In this document: in pieces, positions 44,875 to 56,858 of the stretch
How positions within the stretch are numbered: the first letter of the stretch is position 1
How the letters are laid out: each line of letters begins with the position of its first letter
NCBI RefSeq assembly: GCF_030272615.1
Contig: NC_081405.1
Span: 474,516,008-474,580,007 of the forward strand
Origin: Cryptomeria japonica
Taxonomy: Eukaryota > Streptophyta > Pinopsida > Cupressales > Cupressaceae
DNA length: 64,000 nt
Direction of reading: 5' to 3'
Notes under the pieces: model-generated
The model's database searches: none
Told to the model about the DNA's origin: nothing
The model's input: only the letters and a program-made list of their open reading frames with translations
Translations under genes and position numbers: made by a program

Positions 44875-47576
44875 TGAAGGAATACAATGGACCACTAAGA
44901 GGAGGGGTGAATCAGTGGTGATCAATAAAAACTTTGGCTCCTAAAAGATCTAAGCTTTAATAACAATAATCACAAGACTATGAGCAAAGATATTAAACAC
45001 TTGAGCACACACACATAAAAGGCATATCCATAACACAAGAATATACGAGGAAAACCCACAATGGGAAAAAACCTCGGTGATGAATGTTGTTGGAGTCTAC
45101 TGCTCCAATCTAGCCTCACAAGTAAAACTGAGTACAACATTTAGGGCACCAACCCCTATAGTTTATGGGCTACAACCCAAAGGACCACCAACCCCTAGTT
45201 CTGAGCACCCACTCAGATGATTACAATGAGTATAGATTACAAATACAAGTTAAGCACCCAATTACAAATGATATTTTGTAACTCTCAAAGACTTTTCTCT
45301 TGAGATAGACTAAACTCTCATCTTCTCTCTAACCTTAAGTCTCTATCTCAATTCTTCTTCTCTTCTACTCTATTCTCTTCACTATCTCTACCTTCTTTGC
45401 TATTTTGTTTGCTCTAGCTCTGCACTTTTTATCTCAGGTCTCCACCTCTCTTCAATTCATGCTCAGGTCTGCACTACTCATGGCTTAGTTGTTGCACCCT
45501 CTTATCTATTCACGCTTCCACTCTCAATAAAACACACTTCTACAAAACTCTACTCCATTCTAAGCTGCTCTCCTCTATGTTTTGTACACATATCAACACC
45601 CTATTGTCATTTAGTCACAACACTCCTATCTTGTTCATGAGCCCTCTTGTCTTTTCAAAAATAGTCTTCTATTTCTGCTCAAATTTTCTACCTCTCTATG
45701 TGTACAACCCTTAGATCTCTACACTCTGGTCTAACACCCTCATTTTTTGTCTTCTGATTTTCTTTACGACAACCTCCTTCCCTAATCAGCAACATCACAC
45801 ACACACAGACATGCACTCACACTCTGTTCTCTCCTTCCTATTTTTTTTTTGCTCTCTCTCCAACTCACTCTTTTTACCACAATGATTCTTCACCATTCTC
45901 TCACTGCGAGCCAACTACCCCAGTCAGATCATATTCACTGCCCTACGATCTGTAAAAATTCCAATATAGCTTACAAAATCGTTCACTTAGTCAGTTTGTG
46001 TTTGGCCAGTAGACAACTCAAGTTTCCAGATGCACCAACCTATGTTCATGATCAACTTTGAATCTAAGTCGTAGATCTACAAGATTCAACCAAGAGGACT
46101 TGATCATGATCGTCATCGTGGCGGTTCCATGTGCCACATCATCTTTGTGTTCTACTCTGCCTGCTCTGCCACTTGTGCACACAACTCTCCCATCTTAGTT
46201 GCCTCAACTACTATTGTCAAATCTCATCAAAATGCCTCTTCATTCGGTCAACTTTGTATTTGCAAGATGAGTTGCCTCATCTACAATTCTCTAATCTCAA
46301 CTCCTATCCATAAGATCATATTTCCTACATGTTGATCATCTTGAGTTGTGCACCTGTCTTCTACTAGATCGCCATTAATGAATTTGCCATCCTCCTACCC
46401 AAATTAGATCACCAACATCGTCTTTAGTACTTCAGCTCTCCTATTCGACCACTTGGATTACACATGTCATCACTATCATCGCCCAAGTCGCTCTGTCAAT
46501 CCTAATCAGCATCCTTGTAGACCTCTGAGTCTATCATCTTGTAGACATGGCCACAAAGTCGATCACAAACTTCAATTATGTCAAAAAATTACCCTTTCAT
46601 CTTTCCGACGAGTGTCTTCTGATTCACTTTGTACATGCCACGTCCTCAAGTTAGACTTGGTCAAAGCTTCTGTGGACTATCGATTTGCACGGTGGCATGC
46701 TCTGCAAACACATCGAGTTGACAACAAACACCTATGTCGATCTACTCTATCATTTGGATTCCTCTTTCCTCATGTTCATCGTCGTGGTTATCCTGATGTC
46801 GCATTGTTCATTTGCTATCAGAATGACTTTAAGTATCGGGCAAACATCTCACTTCTATTTTGCCTTCACAACCTATCCTGATGACTATGTGATGCCTTTG
46901 ATCCCCTTCGTCGACATGAGTTACTCTAATGAAATCCTCACCTTTGATTTCATATATCGCCATAAGATATCCTGAAGAACAATCTCCATGTTGATAGACC
47001 TTATCGACATAGGTATTCCGAAGTTCAAACTCCACGGTGACAAACTTCATCAGCATATGTTATTCTAATGATTTACCCAAGAGGTCTTCTCCACATTTAC
47101 CTCCATCAAGATAGATATACCAATCTTGAATGTGATCTGATGATGTTTGCATCGACATAGAGTATCTTGATAAGAAGATGTTGGGATAGTTTGGTCTATC
47201 AGCATAGTTGAAATTAGTCATTCCACCTTCAATAGCTACTTCAATAGGTAGCTTGCTTTGTTATTCGGTATAGCTATCCTGATCTGACAGAACAAAAAAT
47301 CCACACAACCCGACATCGGCCTGACTTATGCCGACAACAATTTCCTCCACACAACTTGGTATTGGCATAGTTATTCTGATACAACTTCAAGCAAAAATTT
47401 GAGGAGCAACTTCCAAATCGGCTGAGTTATCCCACTATGATCACTGACTAAACTTGGAAGAGCAAAAATGATCATCGGTATTATTTTGATCTCTTCTACA
47501 ACCTGCAACACTTCTTCTTTGCATCCTCAAGGCATCCCTGCAACACTTATTGACATCAATGACAATAATGCCAACA
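44875..47576 (-). mobile_element. Copia-type solo LTR, 2702 bp, TSD ATACG
   Basis: ATACG is duplicated at 44870-44874 and 47577-47581. On the minus strand the insert begins TGTTGGCATTATTGTCATTG and ends near CACTGATTCACCCCTCCTC...CCTTCA. It shares the CCGAGG...GGGTTTTCCTCGTATATTC block of the other copia-type LTRs. It is unusually long, with a 1.5-kb pyrimidine-rich middle. The open frame at 46453-46881 on the plus strand has no domain and I do not call it. Confidence 0.8.
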
Positions 47577-48104
47577 ATACGTGCGCCAAAAATATATGAA
47601 ACACTCCGCAAATAGAATACAAAACAAAAACGATCATGAGCCATCCTGGCCACTCTAAATCACTCTATGACATCATCAAGTAGCATAGGAACACGATAAA
47701 AGATAAATCAAAGAAATATAAGATTCACAAGTTCAGACAAGTCAAAAAAACTTCCTGGTCTTAATTTCCAAAAGTGAGAATGTTGTTTTTAAAGGACAAT
47801 CATGTTGTCTGGTTTCAAGGAATGCAGTACCCCGTCTAAGATAGGACACAGTCTGGTTTCAAGTATAGAACACCCTATATAAGACCTATGATAATGTTGT
47901 CGAAGGACCGATAATATTGATGTTGGTTGATTGATAAGACAATTTGACCAGTTTGATTGCTTGATTGGTTGAGCAGTTCATCTGTTAATGCGTGATTTGC
48001 TAAGCGCAATGTTTATCATGTTTTTGTCTGATATCCGCTCAAATGTTTGTCTATGTACAAAAGAGATAATTTATTGACGAGATGAAATGCAAGTGATTGT
48101 TTTT

Positions 48105-48370
48105 GTATTTTGATGTTTTCCATTTTTTTAGGGTTTTTTTGAGTTTTTTTAATTTTTTATGCTTTTTTTAGAACATTTAAAAAAAAAAATTGGATTTTTT
48201 TAGGACATTTTGCAACAAAAAAATTTGTATTATTTCAGGACATTTTTAAAAAAAAAATTGTAATTTTTTTAGGACTTTATTTGATTTTTAGGGATTTTTT
48301 CAAGACTATTTGATTTTTAGGGATTTTTTCAGGACTTTATTTGATTTTTATGGATTTTTTCAGGACTTTA
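48105..48370. repeat. T-rich imperfect tandem tract
   Basis: Units such as TTTGATTTTTAGGGATTTTTTCAGGACTTTA and shorter TTTTTTAGGACATTTT variants repeat through this tract, with many runs of six to eight T. Confidence 0.8.
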
Positions 48371-48845
48371 TAAGTTATGTACATGTCATAGCCTCTGAGA
48401 TGTTCACTATGATAACTTCATCAATTGATCATGACAAGGGATGTGCACCCAAGTGAGGTCTAAAATATCTATAGTAACCATGTCAGAAAACATATGTACA
48501 AGGATTGGCAATTAACAAAAAAAGACATTGATGTTGACCAATCACAAGCTTGGAGAAGGACACTGGGTCAAATCAGAATGGATAGGCATGATAGAGCTTT
48601 ATGCTATATACAGAGAGAATCATGATAGACAACGGAGCGACGAACTTGCTACACGTGGCACCTGTTTGCCAGGTTTTCGCCACGGTACTTGCCCAAAGTG
48701 CTTGTTTGCCAGGTTTTCACTAGAGGGCGAATGATTTTTCTTTACTATTTGTGCATTTTATTTTCTTTTTTCTTTTTTTTCTTTTTTGTATTTTCACTTT
48801 TTTTGTCATTTTTCAAGATCATATTGAAGAACTGCTAAAAGAAAC

Positions 48846-49560
48846 CTATGTATAATACTTCTTGAGGTGCATGCTATTCATAGGATCTGATAGTGGTTCT
48901 CCCTCCATGGTTGCAAGATGATAAGCACTTGAACCATATGTTGTAGTTACGATGAAAGAGCCAACCCAAATAGGTTCAAATTTTCCTTTGATGATCTCAG
49001 TAGATTGTGAATTCTTAGGGTTGGCTTTTAGGACCATGTCTCCCACTTCGAAGTGTCGTCCTTTGACTTTCTTGTTATAGGTGCGACATAGACATTTTTG
49101 ATATGCTTGCAAATGTGTCAAAGTTGTCTAATGCCTTTCATCTAGCATTTCAAGATGATGCAACCTAGAAACTCTGTATGCTTCATCATCTACTAGGTGT
49201 TGTGAGGAGACTCGTAGGGATGGAATCTCAACCTCCAAAGGTAAGATAACTTCTGCACCATACACCAAAGAGTAAGGTGTTGCACTAGTAGGGGTATGGA
49301 TAAAAGTGTGATAGGCCCATAAAGTTGGATTTAACTGCACATGCCTATCTCTGCTAGCATCATTGACCACCTTTCTGAGTATCTTGATAATGGTTTTATT
49401 GGATGCCTCAGCTTGGCCATTACTCTGTGGATAATAGGGACTTGAGAAATGATGTTGGATGTGAAACTTCTCACAGAGTTCTCAAACATCTTTATTTTTG
49501 AATGGACGACCATTGTCTATGACTATTACAAGAGGGACCCCATATTGGGATATGATATAG
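48846..49560 (-). pseudogene. Tat-like integrase C-terminal half
   Basis: On the minus strand the core reads YGVPLVIVIDNGRPF (second catalytic Asp present), HHFSSPYYPQSNGQAEASNK (catalytic Glu present), TLWAYHTFIHTPTSATPYSL and VYGAEVILPLEVEIPSLRV. After one stop it continues QKCLCRTYNKKVKGRHFEVG and ends at SMHLKKYYT (48846). This is the pattern of Tat/Ogre-type gypsy integrases. At least two stops break it. Everything upstream of the second catalytic Asp is missing at about 49560. Confidence 0.85.
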
Positions 49561-50570
49561 TTCAGATTGAATTTAGAAATTTGTGTGCTAGTGATATAAG
49601 TCATGGGTATAGCCTCAATTCATTTTGTAAAGTATTATGTGGTCGTTATGATAAACTATACATAATTAGACGTGTGGCACATTCTCCTTCCTTGCACACT
49701 CTTCTAGACCCTGAACAACTTGATTATAATCCAACTCTATACTTTTACTTGCTGATAAATGAATTCATGTGAGGCCTTAACTTGGGTAGATTTATGAAAC
49801 CTTAGATTTCCCTTTATATCTTGAATCCCTGTCACATCTATAAATATGACCATGACACATACTTATCATTGTCTTAACATTTGGCTTGGTTTGCAACATA
49901 CTAGGAGCATGGACACTCCCGTTAGGCTAGTTAGCAATAGGTCGCAAGTATCTTTCTTAGGAAACATCTCAGACATGCACCTTCAATGCATGATTGGGAG
50001 GGCTAGTCACATGTTCATTGCTGCCATAAAATGGGTCTTGGGGGAAGATTTTGTTGGTGCAGAGGATAGATATCACGTCAACACGGACATCTATTTGTGT
50101 TTCGTCGCTTCTCTATTGGACATTAGAATAGATGAAAAACCCATCACCCATCTTATTGAGTTGATCTTCCCTGAAACATACTTAGGTGTGTTGGATGAAG
50201 TGGTATGTTTCATTGTGCCGCTTTTGGGGCTTCCCATGGCTTCAAACCTGAGGCGCTTCGTTGATATCTTTGAAAGGGTTCAGTGGCATCCATTTGTTTT
50301 TGGTTTTAAAACTATGACACAATCTCAACACCGCTATTGTGTTGAACGTGTTGTTGATTTCCTTCTTCACCTACACTTCTTGGTACCATCAGAGGGCACT
50401 ACTTAGTATTCTAATTTTTGGGATTACATATTCCCAAGAGTTCTGACTCTTGACGAGCCTCCCCAGCTGATAACAGTTGCACTTCTATCTGACTCTGACT
50501 CCGACTATGTGGTGGAGGATGAAACCAAAACAAAAGAGTACAAAGAAGATAAGGAGGACAATGATTGATA
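49550..50570 (+). pseudogene. Plus-strand ORF antisense to pol, unknown function
   Basis: The clearest part is 186 codons at 49846-50406, with ordinary amino-acid composition (IDEKPITHLIELIFPETYLG, NLRRFVDIFERVQWHPFVFG, QHRYCVERVVDFLLHLHFLV). Beyond the stop the frame continues into an acidic tail ending near 50567 (DSDSDYVVEDETK). Upstream, a shifted frame (to 49772) adds LDPEQLDYNPTLYFYLLINE. I recognise no domain. It lies directly downstream of the gypsy integrase (50852) and on the opposite strand. Grande-type gypsy elements of angiosperms are known to carry an antisense gene in this place, but similarity to that gene is not established here. Confidence 0.5.
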
Positions 50571-50851
50571 AACATTGTTGCCTACCATAAAATAGTAAGA
50601 AAGGCCTAAGAGCCTCTTTTTCTTATATTTATGTAAAAACAACAATACATAATATAATATGATATTTTGCCTTTATGTCACCACGTCTCTTTTGCTTCTC
50701 AAAGATGTACTTGTTATCCTTACTTGTTTCTTCCTAGCTCAAGGCTTTCACTTAAATTTTAAGAGCTCAAATAATTCTAGACTTAGGACAAAAAAAACCT
50801 CTGGGAAAATAAAGAATACATTATTTACAATATTTACACAAAGCTAAGCAA

Positions 50852-52110
50852 CTAAGGCTTAATTGAAGAGTTTACTTGATGGATCCCATTGACCAGGATC
50901 TCTAATAGTTCACCTTGCATTTTTTCTAGCACAAAAGCATTATATTCCTTACACTCAAGAATGTGGAATGGACCTTCCCACAAACTGTCAAATTTTGCAT
51001 GTTGACCTAGCTTAGTTGCTTGTTCGTTGTATTTCAAGACAAGGTCTCTGCATTTTAAACCAGGATCTGAACTCTTCTTGTCGAACCACTTATTGATAAT
51101 TTTAGAGAGAATCAAAAGCCTTTTCCCTCTTCTCCTACAATTCTAGGAGATTTTCCAACCTTACCTCCATGTGTTCATTTTCCTCTAATTCTAGAGACTT
51201 CAGAAGCTACAAGGCTAGAATCTCTAGCAAGACTGGGAATCACATTTCCTTTCCATATACAAGTTCGTATGGAGAATTCTTTAGCACTTGCTTAGGGGTC
51301 AGTCAATTTTCCCATAGTGCATTCTTCAAGTGATCATGTCATTCTCTCTTATATTCAGCTCAAATTCTTTTAATGAGTCGAATCAATTTTTTTTGTTAGT
51401 TGACTCGGCTAAACCATTTCCTTGTGGGTAATAGTTCAAGGAAGTTTTTAGGTAAATACCATGGCTGAGAGCGAACTGGGTAAACTTGGAACCTGTAAAT
51501 TCTTTGGCATTAACTGATATTATGGTTTTCAGTGGACCAAACCTCGCAACCAACTCCTCTAAGAAGCTCAATATCTCAGTTTTTGTTGCATTCTTTAGCA
51601 GAGTCACCTCCGTCCATCTTGTGAAATAATCTATGGTGGTGAGAATCCATTTATGGCCAGCGAAAGATGACAATTTGATCATTCCTATGAAATCCAACTC
51701 CCATTGAGAAAAAGGCTCATCCACTACTATAGGCTTGAGAGACATAGTTGGGTTTCTACGTCTTCCAACGTAAAACTCACATTCCTTGCATTCATGGGTA
51801 AGAGCATGCACATATTTGAATAATGAAGGCCAATAACACCCTACTTTGGTAATTTTAATAGTGATGGTTTGAGTTGAGAAGTGACCCCCTGTGAGGCTAT
51901 TGTGAAATTCATGGAGAATTCTCTCAGCTTGTTGCTTGTCCACACAACGGAGTAGAACTCCATCAAAATTCCTTTTGAACAAGACCCGTTCGAGCAATCG
52001 GTAATCGCCGCTTTGCAATCTATAAAACCTTTTCTTCTCCAGGGGAAGATCTGGGGGGAAACTTCAAGTTTGCATGAAGGCCTTCCTATCAGTGATCCAA
52101 CTCCTTTCAT
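50852..52110 (-). pseudogene. Ty3/gypsy integrase
   Basis: The order on the minus strand starts with an H2C2 zinc-binding region (EFHNSLTGGHFSTQT, LTHECKECEFYVGR; about 51960-51780). The catalytic core has the first Asp in WELDFIGM and the Glu in GLAESTNKK. A frame break follows near 51380. The C-terminal GPY/F-like part (LWEGPFHILECKEYNAFVLE) then runs to 50852. The second catalytic Asp, expected in S-D-N, is Val: the codon at 51514-51512 reads GTT (SVNAKEF). With the frame break, the enzyme is inactive. Integrase inserts the element cDNA into the genome. Confidence 0.88.
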
Positions 52111-52150
52111 CTGGGTCCACGCGTGTCAACACCATTTCATCTTGTGTCAC

Positions 52151-53872
52151 CTATGAAGTCTTAGGCTCTTGAGCTATGTATTCATAGAGGCCTTTCCCAT
52201 GGATCACCTTGGTAGGTTTGACATTGATGTTATATTCTGGGATCTTAGTAATCTGGTTGGCTCTCTTTTCTATAATTTCTCCTTCCATTATGTACTCATG
52301 AACTGTGGAGTGAGCCAGATAAACAGTTGTCTTATTACAGACAGTAAAATGCATGAACTTCTTTAAGCCTTTCACTATTGCAAAACCTTGCCTTTCCATA
52401 AAGTTGTACTTGGTCTCATGCTCTTTTAATGTTTTTGAATAAAAGACAATTGGATGTTCTCCCTTGCCCTCTACATCTTTCTGTGTCATCACAACAGTAA
52501 TACTAAATTTTTTGGCATAAGCATACATTAGGATATCTTTGGACATATCTGGATTAACTAGGAATAAGGTGGATGAAATGACTTTCTTAATCTTTTTGAA
52601 TGCTTCCTTGGCCTTAGGGGTCCACTTGAAATGCAGATATTTCTTTAGCATAAGAGTGATGGGCCTTACCATCCCAGTAAAGTTAGATATGAAGTGGTTG
52701 ATGAAATTAATTTTCCCCACAAAAGACCGAATGCCCTTTTTATTTACAGGCAGGGGAAGGTCCTTGATAGCCTTTACATGGTCTAGATCAATTGACACTC
52801 CTTCCTTGGACACTACATGTCCTAATAGCTTTCCTTGAGGGACTCTGAAGATACATTTCTTTGGGTTTAAAGAAACCCCAAACTCTAGGCATTTCTGGAA
52901 TACCAACTCTAGTTGGTGAAAATGATCTTCTTTATGCTTTCAAAACACTGTTAAATCATCTAGGTAAATGAGAATGATCTTGTTAATCAGCTCCCAAAAA
53001 TCTATGTCCACGGCTCTTTGAAACGTTTATCTAGCATTAAACAATTCAAATGGCTTCTTTTGGTAGGCAAAAGTTCCCCATTTGGTGGTGAATATGGTTT
53101 TATGCTGATCCTCCAGTTTGACAAGGATCTGATTATATCCAGAGAAGTTGTCAAGCATAGAGAACATCTTTGACCCTACTATTGTGTGCAAAATTTGTTC
53201 CATGGGAGGCAAAGGGTAATTGTCCTTTAAGGATTCTCTAATAAGGTCCTGAAAATCCACACAGAGACGAATGTCTCTATTCTTCTTTTGAACCAGTACT
53301 AGGTCAGATTCCCAAGTACTATGCTTGATCGGATAAACGATTCGGGATTCAATTAGTTTTTATAACTCTTGTGACATCAGGGACTCAATTTTCAAATTCA
53401 ACAGACATTGCTTTTGTCGGATAGGTTTTGCCCCTTGAGTTAGCTCAATAGTGTGTTGTATTACCTCTAGATTGTAACCTTTGAGCTCATCATATGACCA
53501 TGCAATCAGTCCTACGTATTCATCGCAGAAATGAATCAACCTATCCTTATCATGTTGAGGGACAATTTTTCCCACCTTGAGCTTCCGCCCATCTCTAACT
53601 TGGAGTTTGGTAAAATTTCCCTTATCTGCGGTGAATTTCCTTTTGTCATTTCTTGCATCCTTATAATCAAAAAGGGTTTCCAAAGAGATCAAACCTTTCG
53701 GGAGTTTATTTGACTTCAACTGGATTAATTGATCGCCATATGCCTCAGCAACCTTGGGTTGTAGTTGATCTACAAATTCACTAGATAGTTGTATGAACAT
53801 GGCCACATGTTCATCATTTTCAAAGACTTTCCAGTGTACGTCATTGTCTAGTATAGCTGGTCTGAGGATCAC
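52151..53872 (-). pseudogene. Ty3/gypsy reverse transcriptase and RNase H
   Basis: The N-terminal linker ends TIELTQGAKPIRQKQCLLN (53872-53360). RT fingers and palm follow with SLKDNYPLPPMEQILH and FSGYNQILVKLED (53260-53027). The catalytic YLDD is at 52966-52955, followed after a stop by FQKCLEFGVSLNPKKCIFRV, LLGHVVSKEGVSID and the connection. The RNase H part includes ILMYAYAKKFSITVVMTQK and ERQGFAIVKGLKKFMHF (52906-52151). Stops near 52940 and 53030 and between the open pieces disable it. It would copy element RNA into DNA. Confidence 0.9.
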
Positions 53873-54253
53873 CTAAATTAAATGTTTATTCTCTAGCAGT
53901 TCAAAGGCTGAGGCCATACAATCAACAACTTCATTCTTCCTCTGGGGGATTCTTTGAATATTGAAAGCGTCAAAGCTCTCGATTAGATCCCAAACTTGAT
54001 GGCGGTATGAACGCATGCAAACATGCTCTGTAGTTGATATTACTCGAACTTGTTGCACTACTAGCTCATAATCTCCCAAAACTCTTAGTTGTTTGACTCC
54101 TAGACGTTCTGCAAGACTCAAAACATGTACTAAGCCTTCGTATTTTGCTTCATTGTTAGAATAGGTAAATTGGAGGCAAAAATACCTTAGAATCTGCTCT
54201 CCAGAAGGGGATATTAGGCAAATGCCTACTTCGAACCCGGTTTTGCTTCTCAC
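53873..54253 (-). pseudogene. Additional RNase H domain located upstream of RT
   Basis: The domain reads GICLISPSGEQILRYF, then SNNEAKYEGLVHVLSLAERL (catalytic Glu), GDYELVVQQV (catalytic Asp), MRSYRHQVWDLIESFDAFNI and NEVVDCMASAFE (final Asp). This is the plant additional (archaeal-like) RNase H fold seen in Tat-type gypsy elements. The first Asp position appears as Glu (LHFEGVRSK) just before 54253. It is in the same frame as the following RT linker, separated by a single stop at 53873. The usual order in plant Tat elements, as I recall it, places this domain after RT, so the order here is notable. Confidence 0.75.
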
Positions 54254-54279
54254 ACCTTCGAAGTGTAGGGTCCAAAGCT

Positions 54280-55565
54280 TAGAAGTAAGTTATTCCTTTT
54301 GCTTTTCTATATCTTGTGGATCTTTTGACACTAGGAATTATCTGATCATCATCAAAGATTACGTATGTCCCATTTTCGGTGGCGTGATAATTCCCATATG
54401 GATCTACATCTATGAATTCATTGAGGAAAACTTCTTGCTCTAGGGACCAATCTTTGGTTAGTTCTTCATCTTCTAATAGCTCTATGCACTTCATTTCACG
54501 TCCTGAAATGGATGTATGGGTAGCTTCAAAATTGATCATGGCATCGTCAGCTACATGCTCGACATGTAAAATCTTGGACAATATTTTCAACTTGGCCCCA
54601 TGTTTGGTTCTAATGATAAGGTGAGACCAATCTAAAGAGAGATATCCCCCCACTTTTATGGTAAACTCTCTGGACAAACAAAGACCAAAAATAGGAGGAA
54701 TGTCAATGACTGCTACCTCTTGAGTTACAGTGATACTAGGACAAGCGAATAAGGTGAGCGGGAGGCTTTTTAATTATACCCATGGTCTGGACTTTGTTAC
54801 CATCTAATTGCATGACTCCTCTATTCACGGGCTCATATTCTAACTTCAAAACCTTTACTATTTTCTTGGGCATCACAGTGGTGCTAGCACCGGAATCAGT
54901 CATTGAATTATGGAGTAACTTATCCCCAACAATAAGAGTTAAGAAGAATGGATTGGGTTTCAGCGTACCTTCCCTTATGTTGGCATGGGCCTCTGGGCTT
55001 TCATTGGTTAGCACTGTGGATGTTCATGATTGGCCTCCCAACTCAGGGTCTTTATCTTTTGTGTACATAGAGTTGGCAGGATGCTTTTCTGCTTCACCAA
55101 GCACTTCCCATAGGCAATTTTTTTGCTCTGGAATAGCAAGAATATCCCTGGAGACATGTTTGTAGGAGCTCTCTTCAATTGTTCTACTATGTTGATAATT
55201 TTAGGTACATGAGCTTTTGTTTCTTTAGCCTTGTATGGTATGAAATATTTGGGTCTTTGGAAATTAGTGATCATCACAGGTTGCTCTTCAGATCTCTCCA
55301 CACTAACTTTTGGTTGGTGCATCATAGGTTCTCCCGTGAATCGACATTTTGAGTGGAGGTTATAATCGGACTGAACTTGAGGCATTTTTGAAGACGACGC
55401 AGGGGCATCGTTTGTGAGTATTGTCTCTTCATCTTCCATCCATGAAAAGAGAGCATGGTCTAGAGCAATTTTGGCTTCTTGCTCCATCGACAAGTCTTGC
55501 TTTTGGGCTATAAGTGTAGCATTATCCATCCTTGGAGAAGCATATACATCAGCATCAGGGTTCAT
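54280..55565 (-). pseudogene. Gag-pol linker and aspartic protease
   Basis: The region 55565-55008 is a low-complexity linker with RSEEQPVMITNFQRPKYFIP. The protease follows (55014-54736): FFLTLIVGDKLLHNSMTDSG with the active-site Asp-Ser-Gly-Ala-Ser intact, and GVMQLDGNKVQTMG. A stretch IDIPPIFGLCLSREFTIKVG leads into 54677-54279 (LSLDWSHLIIRTKHGAK and an acidic tail). Stops fall between the open pieces. It would process the polyprotein. Confidence 0.75.
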
Positions 55566-55599
55566 TCCTTGACTCCTCTTCTCAACAACCTTCTACTAT

Positions 55600-56854
55600 A
55601 AGTTTCCCAATGGACAATTTTGTGGCTTATTGATGTCATTGCGAAGAAAACACCAAGAATTGGTATCATCCACTAAATTATTCTGGTCAGTGATCAACTC
55701 CTTGTTGTTAATTGGGAGGTATAGCTTGCAAAGGGGTAGGTATAGGTACAAGATGGTTGTTCGATTGACCTTGATTGGCTCTTACGCTACCTTGATACTG
55801 ATTTTGCTGGTAAGGGGGTCTCCCTCCTTCATAGTTTTGAAAAGGAGGCCTGGCAAGTGGAGCTTGTTGCCTCTTCCAGTTGATAATCTCATTCGAAAAG
55901 GTTCTGAGTGAACTTTTCATATCGTTTACTTTTGCAAATAGAGCAGAAGGCACGAAAGTGCTTGCTTGTTGAGAATTTGGGTAGACATACATAGATTATG
56001 GGGCAGATGTGCTTGGAGATGATGACTCAAGCATTTGGGTTTTCAACTTGAGAAATATTGGCAAGGGTGGCCTTAGAGGAAGCTTTCTTGCATCAATTAG
56101 ATTGTTCTCCATTCAGACCACTAGCTCATAAGTGTTCGAAAGAGTATTACCTCCCAAAGACTGGATCATAACAAATATATCAAAGTTGAAAGCCTTCAGG
56201 TAAAACACAAAAGTCATATCTGTAGGAGGGCGAGTAGATATGGGTATTCTTTGCCAAGTCTTTTGGAATCTGGGTTGAAATCTGTCACAACCTCTTGGGG
56301 AGCCCTTTTTATTGTTATCAACTACTGCAACAAAGAAGATTTATATCCTTTTTCGGTGAAACATTCAAAGAAATGATCTCCTAATAGATATCAATCTCCT
56401 TTCAAATTTGGTGGGAGAGATCTATATCAATCTTGGGCGTTTCCTTTAAAAGAAGCTACACAAAATCTCAATGCCACATTTTATTGTGTGACATTGTGTA
56501 CAATGCATACATCGGCTACATCTTCCAAATGTTCCCCTAGAGTTTTAGAGTCCTCTCCAATGAATTTTGGCAATGATATTAATGCAGAAGTCAGAATGAC
56601 ATCCCACTGAGTGGGGGGAACAAACGCAATAAGAGGTCTGTCAGTATTCCAAGTGACAAAATTCTTTTGAGGTTGTGCTGCCATTGGTGCAGGAATGAAT
56701 TGGATTGGGATTTGTGTCCTTCTTGAGTGGTTGTTTGGACAACTACTAGGGGTGGTAATAATAAGCTTGGGTTCGATGCAGTTTGGCTCCTAGTAATGGG
56801 TCTATGGCTCATATATCCACTTTTAAAATAAGCAAATAAAGTCCCACCAGGCAT
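55600..56854 (-). pseudogene. Ty3/gypsy gag
   Basis: It begins MPGGTLFAYF at 56854, 15 bp from the 5' repeat, and continues HRPITRSQTASNP, then TSALISLPKFIGEDSKTLGE (56684-56481). The conserved gag segment NVALRFCVASFKGNAQD with YRSLPPNLKGD lies at about 56480-56400. A proline/glutamine-rich linker (RPPYQQNQYQGSV) fills 55992-55708. Several frameshifts and stops are present. No zinc knuckle was found. Confidence 0.75.
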
Positions 56855-56858
56855 GCCA
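56841..56858 (-). other. Possible degenerate primer binding site
   Basis: On the minus strand TGGCATGCCTGGTGGGAC lies 10 bp after the right long repeat's CAACA end. It resembles the TGGCGCCGTTGCCGGGGA type of PBS used by Tat/Athila-like elements. This supports reading the right repeat as the 5' LTR. Confidence 0.45.

Larger units (their letters stand above)
44261..48845 (-). mobile_element. 3' untranslated tail of the Tat-like element
   Basis: Non-coding sequence lies between the integrase end (48846) and the PPT. It contains a 2.7-kb nested copia-type solo LTR (44875-47576), leaving about 1.9 kb of original tail. The remainder is AT-rich with a T-tract region at 48105-48370. No further ORF is supported. 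Confidence 0.5.

Noticed and set aside
46453..46881. 142-codon plus-strand ORF
   Set aside because: It is inside the 2.7-kb copia-type solo LTR, has no domain and overlaps another frame of similar quality.
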